Assembly (NCBI GenBank): GCA_020719105.1
Contig: DYQV01000103.1
Span: forward strand, 1 to 6,197
DNA length: 6,197 nucleotides
Source: Rikenella microfusus
GTDB taxonomy: Bacteria; Bacteroidota; Bacteroidia; Bacteroidales; SZUA-534
Direction: 5' to 3'
Shown here: one piece after another, positions 1 to 6,197 of the stretch
Layout of the letters: the number at the start of each line of letters is the position of its first letter
Numbering within the stretch: position 1 is the first letter of the stretch
The notes under the pieces: model-generated
The model's input: the letters and a program-made list of their open reading frames with translations, nothing else
Told to the model about the DNA's origin: nothing
Databases searched by the model: none
Program-made: the position numbers and the translations under genes

Positions 1-51
1 TAAACCCGTGAGGTTAAATTTTGAGAAGCAAAATTATGAAAGGATTGATTC
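1..51. other. Short edge segment without a recognisable gene
   Basis: These 51 bases lie downstream of the leftward transporter gene. They are AT-rich and contain only a very weak inverted repeat (AACC at 3-6 against GGTT at 12-15), too short to call a terminator. Whatever gene lies further left is outside the window, so nothing functional can be assigned here. Confidence 0.5.
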
Positions 52-954
52 TTAAACCTTGTCTTCAGCCCTCTTTTTATTCACCAGCCATATTCCCAAA
101 AGCGCCAGTCCTATGCTACTCATTTGAATGAGGGTAACGTGTTCTCCATCGAACAGTCCCCAAATAATAGCGAAAAATGGAATGATATAGGTGACTGAGG
201 TAGCAAAAAGCGCCGAGGTGTAATGAACCAAACTGTTAAAAAAGAAGAGCGAAATAACAGAACCAAACAGGGCCAAAGTAAATATCAATCCTAAATTTAA
301 AGGCCAATTGGCTGTTCGGAAAGCAGGCGATAAATCGGTGGTTAATAAGTAGATTCCGGCGGGTGGCCCGATAAACAAAAAAGCCAACGAAGTTATCTCA
401 TAGCCAGTTAGTCCTTTCAATTTATACCGAATTTCGTTAGCATTAATTCCATAACCTATGGTAGCAACCACAACATACAAGGCATACGCATTAATATTTT
501 GAAACGAAACTAAAAAATTTCCTTTACTGATAAGTCCAATGGCACCTATCAAGCCCAACAGAATACCTAAAATTTGCCACCTCCCCGGACGGCTTTTATA
601 AATGAGAATTCCGGTTATCAAGGCAAAGAAAGGTGCTAAACTGTTTATCATCCCGGCAAGGGAACTGCTTATCTGGGTTTGAGCTTTGGTAAATAAAAAG
701 GCCGGGAAAAAAATCCCCGCAAATCCGGTAATGGCAATGTGAATCCAGTTTTGGCGGGTTAGCTTTCTTATGTTCCGGTAAAACGTGGGTATTAAAATCA
801 GGAAACCGAAAAATATCCGTAAAGCAGCTACCTGCATATAATCGAAGGAGCGTAATCCTTTTTTCATCAAAATGAATGATGAACCCCAAATTAAGGCCAA
901 TGAAAGTAAAGTAATCCATTGCCAGTGCTTTTTCGATAAGTCGAATCCAAACAT
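52..954 (-). CDS. EamA/DMT-superfamily membrane transporter (drug/metabolite transporter type)
   Basis: This 300-residue integral membrane protein is a probable inner-membrane permease of the EamA (DUF6) branch of the drug/metabolite transporter superfamily. Members export or take up amino acids, metabolites or drugs; the substrate cannot be read from this sequence. About ten hydrophobic helices can be placed near residues 12-30, 42-58, 70-90, 96-119, 125-143, 154-172, 182-203, 218-240, 243-267 and 275-291. Two EamA halves are visible (about 14-142 and 155-291). Family signatures include WGSSFILMKKGL at 23-34, and APFFALITG in helix 4 echoed by IPFFAIIWG in helix 9, as expected from the internal duplication. 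The length is typical and the protein looks complete, ending in a basic/charged tail (NKKRAEDKV). The ATG at 954-952 leaves a short charged N-terminus before helix 1, which fits the family. It is divergent from parE and no functional link is evident. The family is secure; any specific substrate name would be a guess. Confidence 0.93.
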   Translation of the reverse strand: MFGFDLSKKHWQWITLLSLALIWGSSFILMKKGLRSFDYMQVAALRIFFGFLILIPTFYRNIRKLTRQNWIHIAITGFAGIFFPAFLFTKAQTQISSSLAGMINSLAPFFALITGILIYKSRPGRWQILGILLGLIGAIGLISKGNFLVSFQNINAYALYVVVATIGYGINANEIRYKLKGLTGYEITSLAFLFIGPPAGIYLLTTDLSPAFRTANWPLNLGLIFTLALFGSVISLFFFNSLVHYTSALFATSVTYIIPFFAIIWGLFDGEHVTLIQMSSIGLALLGIWLVNKKRAEDKV

Positions 955-973
955 AATAACTAATTTTAAATGC

Positions 974-981
974 CAAAGATA
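974..981 (-). promoter_or_regulatory. Candidate -7 promoter box for the transporter gene
   Basis: Read on the minus strand this is TATCTTTG, a full match to the Bacteroidota -7 consensus TAnnTTTG. It sits 19 bases upstream of the transporter ATG, implying a very short leader. No convincing -33 TTTG element is present about 19-21 bases further upstream, so the call rests on the -7 box and its position only. Confidence 0.4.
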
Positions 982-1065
982 CCATTAACGCTCATGCTTG
1001 CCATATTGTTGAAAACTTTACTTTTTAGGGAAGAATTGATGTTTTTAATTGAAAATAGAATATTT

Positions 1066-1158
1066 AACAATTTAACAATTAAGCACTTGAAGGGTGAAAA
1101 AACAGTCATTTTATGAACAGGCTGTTGAAAAGTAGCTGAATAATCACTTGAGCAATTA
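1066..1158. repeat. Cluster of 8-bp-period short repeats (ANCAMTTN type) upstream of parE
   Basis: Three adjacent 8-base units lie at 1066-1073 (AACAATTT), 1074-1081 (AACAATTA) and 1082-1089 (AGCACTTG). Two more adjacent units lie at 1143-1150 (ATCACTTG) and 1151-1158 (AGCAATTA). Equivalently, the 7-mers CAATTAA and CACTTGA occur as a pair joined by one G at 1076-1090, and again in swapped order, also joined by one G, at 1145-1159. The second pair ends two bases before the putative -7 box of parE. It could be an operator array, but in AT-rich DNA chance similarity is a real alternative. Confidence 0.3.
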
Positions 1159-1160
1159 AC

Positions 1161-1168
1161 TATATTTG
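1161..1168 (+). promoter_or_regulatory. Candidate -7 promoter box for the parE-parC-aroK operon
   Basis: TATATTTG matches the Bacteroidota -7 consensus TAnnTTTG exactly and lies 16 bases before the parE ATG. Transcription would start only about 10-14 bases before the coding region, leaving no room for a Shine-Dalgarno site, and none is seen. No clear -33 TTTG occurs at the usual 19-21 base spacing. Confidence 0.45.
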
Positions 1169-1184
1169 TACAAAATTTCAAGCT

Positions 1185-3011
1185 ATGTCAGCAATTTACA
1201 CGGAAGATAATATTAAGACATTAGTCTGGTACGAGCACATACGCCGCCGTCCGGGAATGTATATCGGAAAATTGGGCGATGGATCCTCGCGCGATGACGG
1301 TATTTATATTCTGATTAAAGAGGTGCTGGACAACTCCATTGATGAATTTATGATGGGCAACGGAAGGCAGATTGATATAACCATTACCGATCACGAAGTT
1401 ACCGTGCGTGACCACGGCCGTGGTATTCCGTTAGGAAAGGTTGTTGATGTGAGCTCAAAAATGAATACCGGCGCTAAATACGATTCCGAATCGTTTAAAA
1501 AATCGGTGGGATTGAATGGGGTGGGTATCAAGGCTGTTAATGCACTTTCCGTTAAATTCAATATAAAAAGTTTTCGCGAGGGACAGGTAAAAGCAGTGGA
1601 TTACTCTTGTGGACAGTTGGTTAAGGAATATCCTGTTGAGGCTACCAATGAACCTAACGGAGTATTTATAACTTTTAATCCTGATGAAGAACTGTTTGGG
1701 AATTACCATTTCATTTCGGAATATGTTGAAACGCTGCTCCGCAATTACACCTATCTTAATGCCGGCCTGATTATCAGCCTGAACGGACAAAAATTTGTTT
1801 CCAAAAACGGGTTACGCGATTTGCTCGACGAAAATATGAGTGAACCCGGGATTTACCCCATTATCCACATAAAAGACGAAGATATTGAGTTAGCCATGAC
1901 GCATGGAAGCCAGTATGGCGAAGAAATTTACCCATTTGTAAACGGGCAGCATACTACCCAAGGTGGAACCCATTTGGTAGCTTTCCGCGAAGCATTGGTT
2001 AAAACCATCCGTGAATTTTACAAAAAAGATTTCGACCCTTCCGATATCCGCGCTTCCATTTGCGCTGCTATTAGCGTTAAAGTGGAAGAACCGGTGTTCG
2101 AATCGCAAACCAAAACCAAACTGGGTTCTAAAGATATGGGACCCAAAGGGCCGTCGGTTCGCCAGTTTATAGGTGACTTTTTAAAAAAGCATTTAGACGA
2201 TTTTTTGCACAAACATCCCGAAACAGCGGATATACTTTTAAAAAAAATTCAGGAATCGGAAAAAGAACGCAAGGCCATTTCCGGCATCCAAAAGTTGGCT
2301 CGCGACCGGGCTAAAAAATCGAACCTGCATAACCGCAAATTGCGCGATTGCCGGGTGCATTACAACTCAACCCACGACCGTAAATTGGAATCGTCAATAT
2401 TCATTACCGAGGGCGATTCGGCCAGCGGTTCCATTACCAAAAGCCGCGATGTAGATACACAGGCGGTTTTCAGTTTGAAAGGAAAGCCCTTGAACTGCTA
2501 TGGTTTGACCAAAAAAATTGTTTATGAAAACGAAGAATTCAACCTGCTTCAGGCCGCACTGAATATTGAAGAGGATATGGAAAACCTCAGGTATAACAAT
2601 GTTATTATTGCTACCGATGCCGACGTTGACGGGATGCACATCCGATTATTGCTCATCACCTTTTTTTTGCAGTTTTTCCCTGACTTGGTTAAAAACCAAC
2701 ACGTGTATATTCTGCAAACCCCGCTTTTCAGGGTTAGAAACAAGAAAAAAACCAACTATTGTTATAGCGAAGCAGAGCAGGAAGCAGCTATGAAGGAACT
2801 GGGACCGAATCCTGAAATAACCCGGTTTAAAGGGTTGGGTGAAATATCGCCCGACGAATTCAAAAACTTTATAGGGAAAGATATCCGTTTAGACCCTGTG
2901 AACATTAAAAAGGGTGATTCCATTGCCGATTTATTAGAGTTTTACATGGGCAAAAACACCCCCGACCGGCAGGTTTTTATTATCGATAACCTGAAAGTAG
3001 ATGTGGATTAA
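1185..3011 (+). CDS. parE: DNA topoisomerase IV subunit B (ParE; GyrB/ParE family)
   Basis: This is the ATPase subunit of topoisomerase IV: ATP binding and hydrolysis drive passage of one DNA duplex through another, with ParC as partner. The GHKL ATPase domain occupies about residues 1-220, with catalytic Glu46 and Asn50 in EVLDNSIDEF, the DHGRGIP loop (76-82) and the glycine-rich ATP lid GLNGVG (109-114). The transducer domain follows (about 225-395) and contains the QTK loop lysine (QTK at 308-310). The TOPRIM domain has EGDSA (409-413) and DADVDG (478-483), the Mg-binding acidic residues, followed by the conserved KGLGE (549-553). At 608 residues, with no large insert in TOPRIM, the length fits ParE rather than long proteobacterial GyrB. 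The start gives the usual N-terminus, reaching RRRPGMYIG at 20-28. It sits 24 bases before parC. GyrB is the main alternative name; adjacency to a ParC-like A subunit favours ParE. Confidence 0.95.
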   Translation: MSAIYTEDNIKTLVWYEHIRRRPGMYIGKLGDGSSRDDGIYILIKEVLDNSIDEFMMGNGRQIDITITDHEVTVRDHGRGIPLGKVVDVSSKMNTGAKYDSESFKKSVGLNGVGIKAVNALSVKFNIKSFREGQVKAVDYSCGQLVKEYPVEATNEPNGVFITFNPDEELFGNYHFISEYVETLLRNYTYLNAGLIISLNGQKFVSKNGLRDLLDENMSEPGIYPIIHIKDEDIELAMTHGSQYGEEIYPFVNGQHTTQGGTHLVAFREALVKTIREFYKKDFDPSDIRASICAAISVKVEEPVFESQTKTKLGSKDMGPKGPSVRQFIGDFLKKHLDDFLHKHPETADILLKKIQESEKERKAISGIQKLARDRAKKSNLHNRKLRDCRVHYNSTHDRKLESSIFITEGDSASGSITKSRDVDTQAVFSLKGKPLNCYGLTKKIVYENEEFNLLQAALNIEEDMENLRYNNVIIATDADVDGMHIRLLLITFFLQFFPDLVKNQHVYILQTPLFRVRNKKKTNYCYSEAEQEAAMKELGPNPEITRFKGLGEISPDEFKNFIGKDIRLDPVNIKKGDSIADLLEFYMGKNTPDRQVFIIDNLKVDVD

Positions 3012-3035
3012 AAACATTGGAACGAATACAAAATT

Positions 3036-5690
3036 ATGTCCGAAGAATTAGAACAACAAGGATTAAAGCCCGGAAACGGCCAATCGCACGAAACACAAGA
3101 TGCAAAGACTGATAATTTGCAGCATATTTCGCACATTGGAGGTATGTATCAAAGCTGGTTTTTAGATTATGCTTCGTATGTAATCCTGGAGCGGGCTGTA
3201 CCACATATCAACGACGGTTTGAAACCCGTTCAGCGTCGCATTTTACACTCCATGAAGCGATTGGACGATGGGCGTTACAATAAAGTGGCCAACATTATTG
3301 GGAATACCATGCAGTTTCATCCGCACGGCGATGCTTCCATTGGCGATGCCTTGGTGCAGCTTGGGCAAAAAGATTTATTGATTGATTGTCAGGGGAACTG
3401 GGGAAACATTTATACAGGCGACGGAGCTGCAGCTCCCAGATATATTGAGGCACGGCTTTCGAAATTTGCACTCGATGTGGTTTTTAGTCCAAAAATTACC
3501 GAGTGGAAACAATCATACGATGGGCGTAACCAAGAACCGGTGACTTTTCCCGTAAAATTTCCGTTGCTGCTAACGCAAGGGGTGGAAGGGATTGCCGTAG
3601 GGTTGGCTTCAAAAATAATGCCGCATAACTTTAATGAGCTGATTGATGCCTGCATCAACCACCTGCAAGGCAAACCCTTTGAACTGATTCCCGATTTTCC
3701 GACCGGCGGTATGGGCGATTTTACAAAATACAACGATGGATTGCGCGGAGGGGTAGTGAAAGTGCGTTGCCGCATTGAAAAACTCGATAAAAAAACCTTG
3801 GTTATTAGGGATATACCGTTTGGGAAAAACAGCTCCACCTTGATTGATTCCATTATTAAAGCAAGCGAAAAGGGGAAAATAAAGATTAAGAAAATTGACG
3901 ACAATACTGCTGCCGAAGTTGAAATACTGGTGCATCTGGCCAATGATGTATCGCCCGATAAAACCATCGATGCTTTGTATGCCTTTACCGATTGTGAGTT
4001 ATCCATATCGCCCAACAGTTGCATTATTGAAGACGATAAACCCAAGTTTTTAGGGGTGAGCAAAATGCTCCGTCAAGCGGCTGAATATACCATGGAATTG
4101 CTACGGCAGGAGCTTCTGGTAAGGTTGAATGAATTGGAAGAACAATGGCATATTTCGTCACTCGAAAAACTGTTTATCGAAGAACGCATCTATAAAGATA
4201 AGGAATACGAAAACGGTAAAAATTACGAAGACGTAATTCAGCATATATTCAATCGGATTGAGCCTTTTAAAGCACAATTTGTGCGCGAGGTTACCGAAGA
4301 AGATATTAAGAAATTGTTTGAAATAAAAATGCGCCGTATCCTTCGGTTCTCAACCCAGGAAGCCGAAGATTTGCTGCGCCGCATTGAGGAAGAGATTGCC
4401 GAAGTGAAAAACCATTTGGCTAACATGGTAGAATTCACGATTAACTACTTTCGACAGATTAAAAAGAAATACGGAAAAGGACGCGAACGCAAAACCGAAA
4501 TACGGAATTTTGAAAACATTGAAGCCACAAAAGTAGCCGCAGTAAACGAAAAGCTTTACTGCAATTACGAAGAAGGATTCATCGGCATTGGGCCATCTAT
4601 GCGGAAAGAACAATTTGTTTGCGACTGTTCCGATATTGATGATATAATTGCCTTTAAAAACGATGGTAAGTACATTATTACCAAGGCATCCGATAAGGTT
4701 TTTGTGGGAAAAGACATTGAACACGTGGCCGTTTTTAAAAAGAACGACGACCGTACCATTTACAACGTGGTGTACCGCGACGGCAAATATGGCCAAACAT
4801 TCATGAAACGGTTCCCGGTTAAAGGCATTACCCGCGATAGAGAGTACGATATTACCAAGGGAACCGAAGGATCGAAGATACTCTATTTCAGTGCCAATCC
4901 GAACGGTGAAGCCGAAACCATTAAAATTTACCTGAAACCCCGCCCTAAACTGAAAAGACTCATTTTCGAAGTTGACTTCAGTGTACTGGCCATTAAAGGC
5001 CGCCAAAGTTTAGGTAACATTCTTACCCGCCAGCAGGTGCATCGTATTGTGCTTAAAGAATCGGGGGTTTCTACCTTGGGGGGTTTAAAAATATGGTTCG
5101 ATGATGTGGTGTTGCGATTGAGTACTGAAGAGCGGGGCTTATACTTAGGTGAATTTAAAGGCGATGATAAAATTTTGGTCATTACTAAAGATGGCTATTA
5201 CCACCTTACTAACTTTGACCTGAGTAACCATTATCCGGATAACATACTGAGGATTGAAAAGTTTAAAGCCGGAAAAGTATTCTCTGTAGTATTTTTTGAT
5301 GCCGAGCAAGGAATGAACTACCTGAAACGGTTTGAGTTTGATGATATAAAAGGAGAAAGCAATTTTATTGGCGAACACAAGGATTCAAAACTGATTTTAA
5401 TAAGTGACGAACATTTTCCGCAGTTCAAAATTATGTTTGGAGGAAAGCACATTAATCGTGAAGATGAAATTATTGATGTGGAACAATTTATTGGTGTAAA
5501 GAGTTACAAAGCCCGTGGAAAAAGGTTGACCACTTATGAAATAAAGAAAGTGGTGGAAATTGATCCGTTGCAAAAAGAAGAACCTGAGGTAGAATTGATT
5601 GATGCCGGTGAAGATTTTGATGAAGAATTGGGGGACTTTCCAGCACCGCCTGAAAACCCCGGAGAGCAAATGTCGCTGGGGTTCGATTAA
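3036..5690 (+). CDS. parC: DNA topoisomerase IV subunit A (ParC; GyrA/ParC family)
   Basis: This is the DNA-breaking and rejoining subunit of topoisomerase IV. A hydrophilic N-terminal extension (about 1-33) precedes the winged-helix/breakage domain, with GLKPVQRRIL (61-70), HPHGD (95-99), GNWG (120-123) and the Arg135-Tyr136 pair, Tyr136 being the predicted catalytic tyrosine. The intercalating isoleucine is probably Ile186 in GVEGIAVGL. Tower and coiled-coil segments span about 220-490. A C-terminal beta-pinwheel (about 495-840) consists of two similar halves. An acidic, proline-containing tail (about 843-884) ends in EQMSLGFD. GNWG resembles ParC more than GyrA (GNFG), and no canonical QRRGGKG GyrA box is present; degenerate equivalents may be KGRQSLG (654-660) and YKARGKRL (824-831). 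The 884 residues exceed E. coli ParC, mainly in the C-terminal region. The gene ends with tandem stops TAA-TAG. The residue aligned with GyrA Ser83 is Ala100. The GyrA name is the alternative. Confidence 0.95.
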   Translation: MSEELEQQGLKPGNGQSHETQDAKTDNLQHISHIGGMYQSWFLDYASYVILERAVPHINDGLKPVQRRILHSMKRLDDGRYNKVANIIGNTMQFHPHGDASIGDALVQLGQKDLLIDCQGNWGNIYTGDGAAAPRYIEARLSKFALDVVFSPKITEWKQSYDGRNQEPVTFPVKFPLLLTQGVEGIAVGLASKIMPHNFNELIDACINHLQGKPFELIPDFPTGGMGDFTKYNDGLRGGVVKVRCRIEKLDKKTLVIRDIPFGKNSSTLIDSIIKASEKGKIKIKKIDDNTAAEVEILVHLANDVSPDKTIDALYAFTDCELSISPNSCIIEDDKPKFLGVSKMLRQAAEYTMELLRQELLVRLNELEEQWHISSLEKLFIEERIYKDKEYENGKNYEDVIQHIFNRIEPFKAQFVREVTEEDIKKLFEIKMRRILRFSTQEAEDLLRRIEEEIAEVKNHLANMVEFTINYFRQIKKKYGKGRERKTEIRNFENIEATKVAAVNEKLYCNYEEGFIGIGPSMRKEQFVCDCSDIDDIIAFKNDGKYIITKASDKVFVGKDIEHVAVFKKNDDRTIYNVVYRDGKYGQTFMKRFPVKGITRDREYDITKGTEGSKILYFSANPNGEAETIKIYLKPRPKLKRLIFEVDFSVLAIKGRQSLGNILTRQQVHRIVLKESGVSTLGGLKIWFDDVVLRLSTEERGLYLGEFKGDDKILVITKDGYYHLTNFDLSNHYPDNILRIEKFKAGKVFSVVFFDAEQGMNYLKRFEFDDIKGESNFIGEHKDSKLILISDEHFPQFKIMFGGKHINREDEIIDVEQFIGVKSYKARGKRLTTYEIKKVVEIDPLQKEEPEVELIDAGEDFDEELGDFPAPPENPGEQMSLGFD
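4518..5555 (+). other. ParC C-terminal beta-pinwheel domain with internal duplication
   Basis: This covers ParC residues 495-840, the DNA-wrapping or DNA-binding pinwheel domain in this family. Two halves share the same order of segments. The first has FKNDGKYIITKASD (540-553), VVYRDGKYGQTFMKRF (578-593) and VDFSVLAIKGRQSLGNIL (646-663). The second has ITKDGYYHLTNFDLS (716-730), VVFFDAEQGMNYLKRF (751-766) and VEQFIGVKSYKARGKRL (815-831). About 345 residues would fit six blades, that is two three-blade units. This is inferred from reading the sequence by eye, without a structural model. Confidence 0.6.
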
Positions 5691-5701
5691 TAGTTTACGC
5701 C

Positions 5702-6197
5702 TTGAAGATATTTTTAATAGGTTACATGGGTTGCGGTAAAACTACTGCCGGGAAAAGGTTGGCCAATAAGCTTGGCTGGCCATTTATCGATTTGGACGAA
5801 AGGATTGAGGAACGTGCCGGAAAATCTGTTGCAGAACTCTTTGAACAGGAAGGTGAAAGTGCATTCCGTGAAATGGAAAAACTGGCATTACATAGCACAT
5901 TTGAACTAAAACATGCAGTGATTTCAACCGGTGGCGGCACTCCTTGTTTCTTCGACAACATGGATCAAATGAACTTAACCGGGAAAACGGTATATATTGA
6001 ATTACCCCCCAAGGTATTGGCTGATAGGCTCAGAGGAGCTAAAAATAAACGGCCCTTGATAAAAGGTAAAACCGATGAAGAACTGCTGGATTTTATAACC
6101 GAGGCACTGGAGAAACGGGTACACTATTACCAAAAAGCTAAAGCCACGGTGGATGGTGTCAGTCTTTCAGCGGAAAGTCTTTTAATGGCGGTGAATC
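5702..6197 (+). CDS. aroK: Shikimate kinase (AroK), TTG start, cut by the right edge
   Basis: This cytoplasmic enzyme transfers phosphate from ATP to the 3-hydroxyl of shikimate, the fifth step of the shikimate pathway to chorismate and aromatic amino acids. About 165 residues are present, of a family usually near 170-175, so only the last few are missing. Visible motifs are the Walker A loop GYMGCGKTT (7-15), DLD with Asp30 and Asp32 for Mg/shikimate, Arg56, the shikimate-binding GGG (77-79), the lid RPL (117-119) and Arg139. No ATG or GTG lies in frame between an upstream stop at 5651-5653 and the P-loop. The in-frame ATG at 5726 would delete the first beta strand and part of the P-loop. 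TTG at 5702 gives MKIFLIGYMG, an ideal family N-terminus. It begins 11 bases after the parC stop, so it is probably cotranscribed and may be translationally coupled. The function is secure; the start is likely. Confidence 0.95.
   Translation, partial: MKIFLIGYMGCGKTTAGKRLANKLGWPFIDLDERIEERAGKSVAELFEQEGESAFREMEKLALHSTFELKHAVISTGGGTPCFFDNMDQMNLTGKTVYIELPPKVLADRLRGAKNKRPLIKGKTDEELLDFITEALEKRVHYYQKAKATVDGVSLSAESLLMAVN

Larger units (their letters stand above)
955..1184. promoter_or_regulatory. Divergent intergenic/promoter region between transporter gene and parE
   Basis: This 230-bp AT-rich stretch separates two divergently read genes and should hold both promoters. Each side has one TAnnTTTG box close to its start codon (19 bases before the transporter ATG, 16 before the parE ATG). 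The middle contains a repeated 9-mer TGTTGAAAA (1007-1015 and 1123-1131) and a cluster of 8-bp-period repeats, listed separately. I see no strong hairpin, tRNA or riboswitch-like structure and no convincing small gene. Confidence 0.65.

Noticed and set aside
1..17. Weak inverted repeat as a terminator for the transporter gene
   Set aside because: A four-base stem with no following T-run in the direction of transcription is not adequate support.
596..985. A 129-residue leftward frame overlapping the transporter gene in another frame
   Set aside because: It lies on the same strand as the well-supported EamA protein and reads as a frame-shifted shadow of it.
1106..1116. Small palindrome TCATTTTATGA as an operator or terminator
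   Set aside because: Only four pairs around a three-base centre; too short to separate from chance in AT-rich sequence.
1119..1131. String AGGCTGTTGAAAA resembling an insertion-sequence end
   Set aside because: Similar strings occur at some IS termini, but there is no matching inverted copy, no target duplication and no transposase nearby.
966..1181. A 71-residue leftward open frame filling the divergent intergenic region
   Set aside because: It spans both putative promoters, has a low-complexity AT-driven composition with no recognisable motif, and overlaps the start of the transporter gene's control region.
2240..2668. Runs of eight A (2240-2247) and eight T (2661-2668) within parE, as possible phase-variation tracts
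   Set aside because: Both are in frame within conserved protein sequence of an expected essential gene, and such runs are common in AT-rich coding DNA; the reading frame is intact throughout.
3410..4063. A 217-residue leftward open frame inside parC
   Set aside because: It is antisense to strongly conserved ParC sequence and its translation shows no family features; it is a by-product of codon bias in the real gene.
4350..5006. A 218-residue leftward open frame inside parC
   Set aside because: Same reasoning: antisense to the ParC coiled-coil and pinwheel, with no independent motif or start signal.

Overview
The window reads as ordinary chromosome of a Bacteroidota bacterium, possibly of the Marinilabiliales/Prolixibacteraceae type. 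The phylum rests on three things: the type of the topoisomerase IV proteins, the lack of Shine-Dalgarno sites in front of the genes, and Bacteroidota-style -7 boxes (TAnnTTTG) upstream of both outward-facing genes. The finer placement is an impression and not demonstrated. I see no mobile element, RNA gene, CRISPR array or phage gene.

Layout, left to right. Bases 1-51 hold no recognisable gene. An inner-membrane EamA/DMT-family transporter is read leftward (954 to 52). A 230-bp divergent intergenic region follows (955-1184). It carries a candidate promoter for each side and a cluster of short 8-bp-period repeats. Rightward come parE (1185-3011), parC (3036-5690) and a shikimate kinase gene, aroK (from 5702, running off the right edge). 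The gaps between the last three genes are 24 and 11 bases with no terminator, so they are probably one operon.

ParE (ATPase plus TOPRIM) and ParC (DNA-cleaving tyrosine plus beta-pinwheel) together form the A2B2 topoisomerase IV, which decatenates and relaxes DNA using ATP. All the catalytic motifs I looked for are intact in both subunits. AroK phosphorylates shikimate in aromatic amino acid biosynthesis and has no obvious mechanistic link to topoisomerase; it probably just shares the transcript. Its start is TTG, so an ATG-only gene search would miss it.

I did not find a new multi-gene system. The observations most worth following up are: a C-terminal peptide of ParC that resembles a sliding-clamp (DnaN) binding motif, on an acidic, probably disordered tail; an internally duplicated ParC pinwheel domain lacking a canonical GyrA box; an alanine at the main quinolone-contact position of ParC; and the short-repeat cluster beside the parE promoter.
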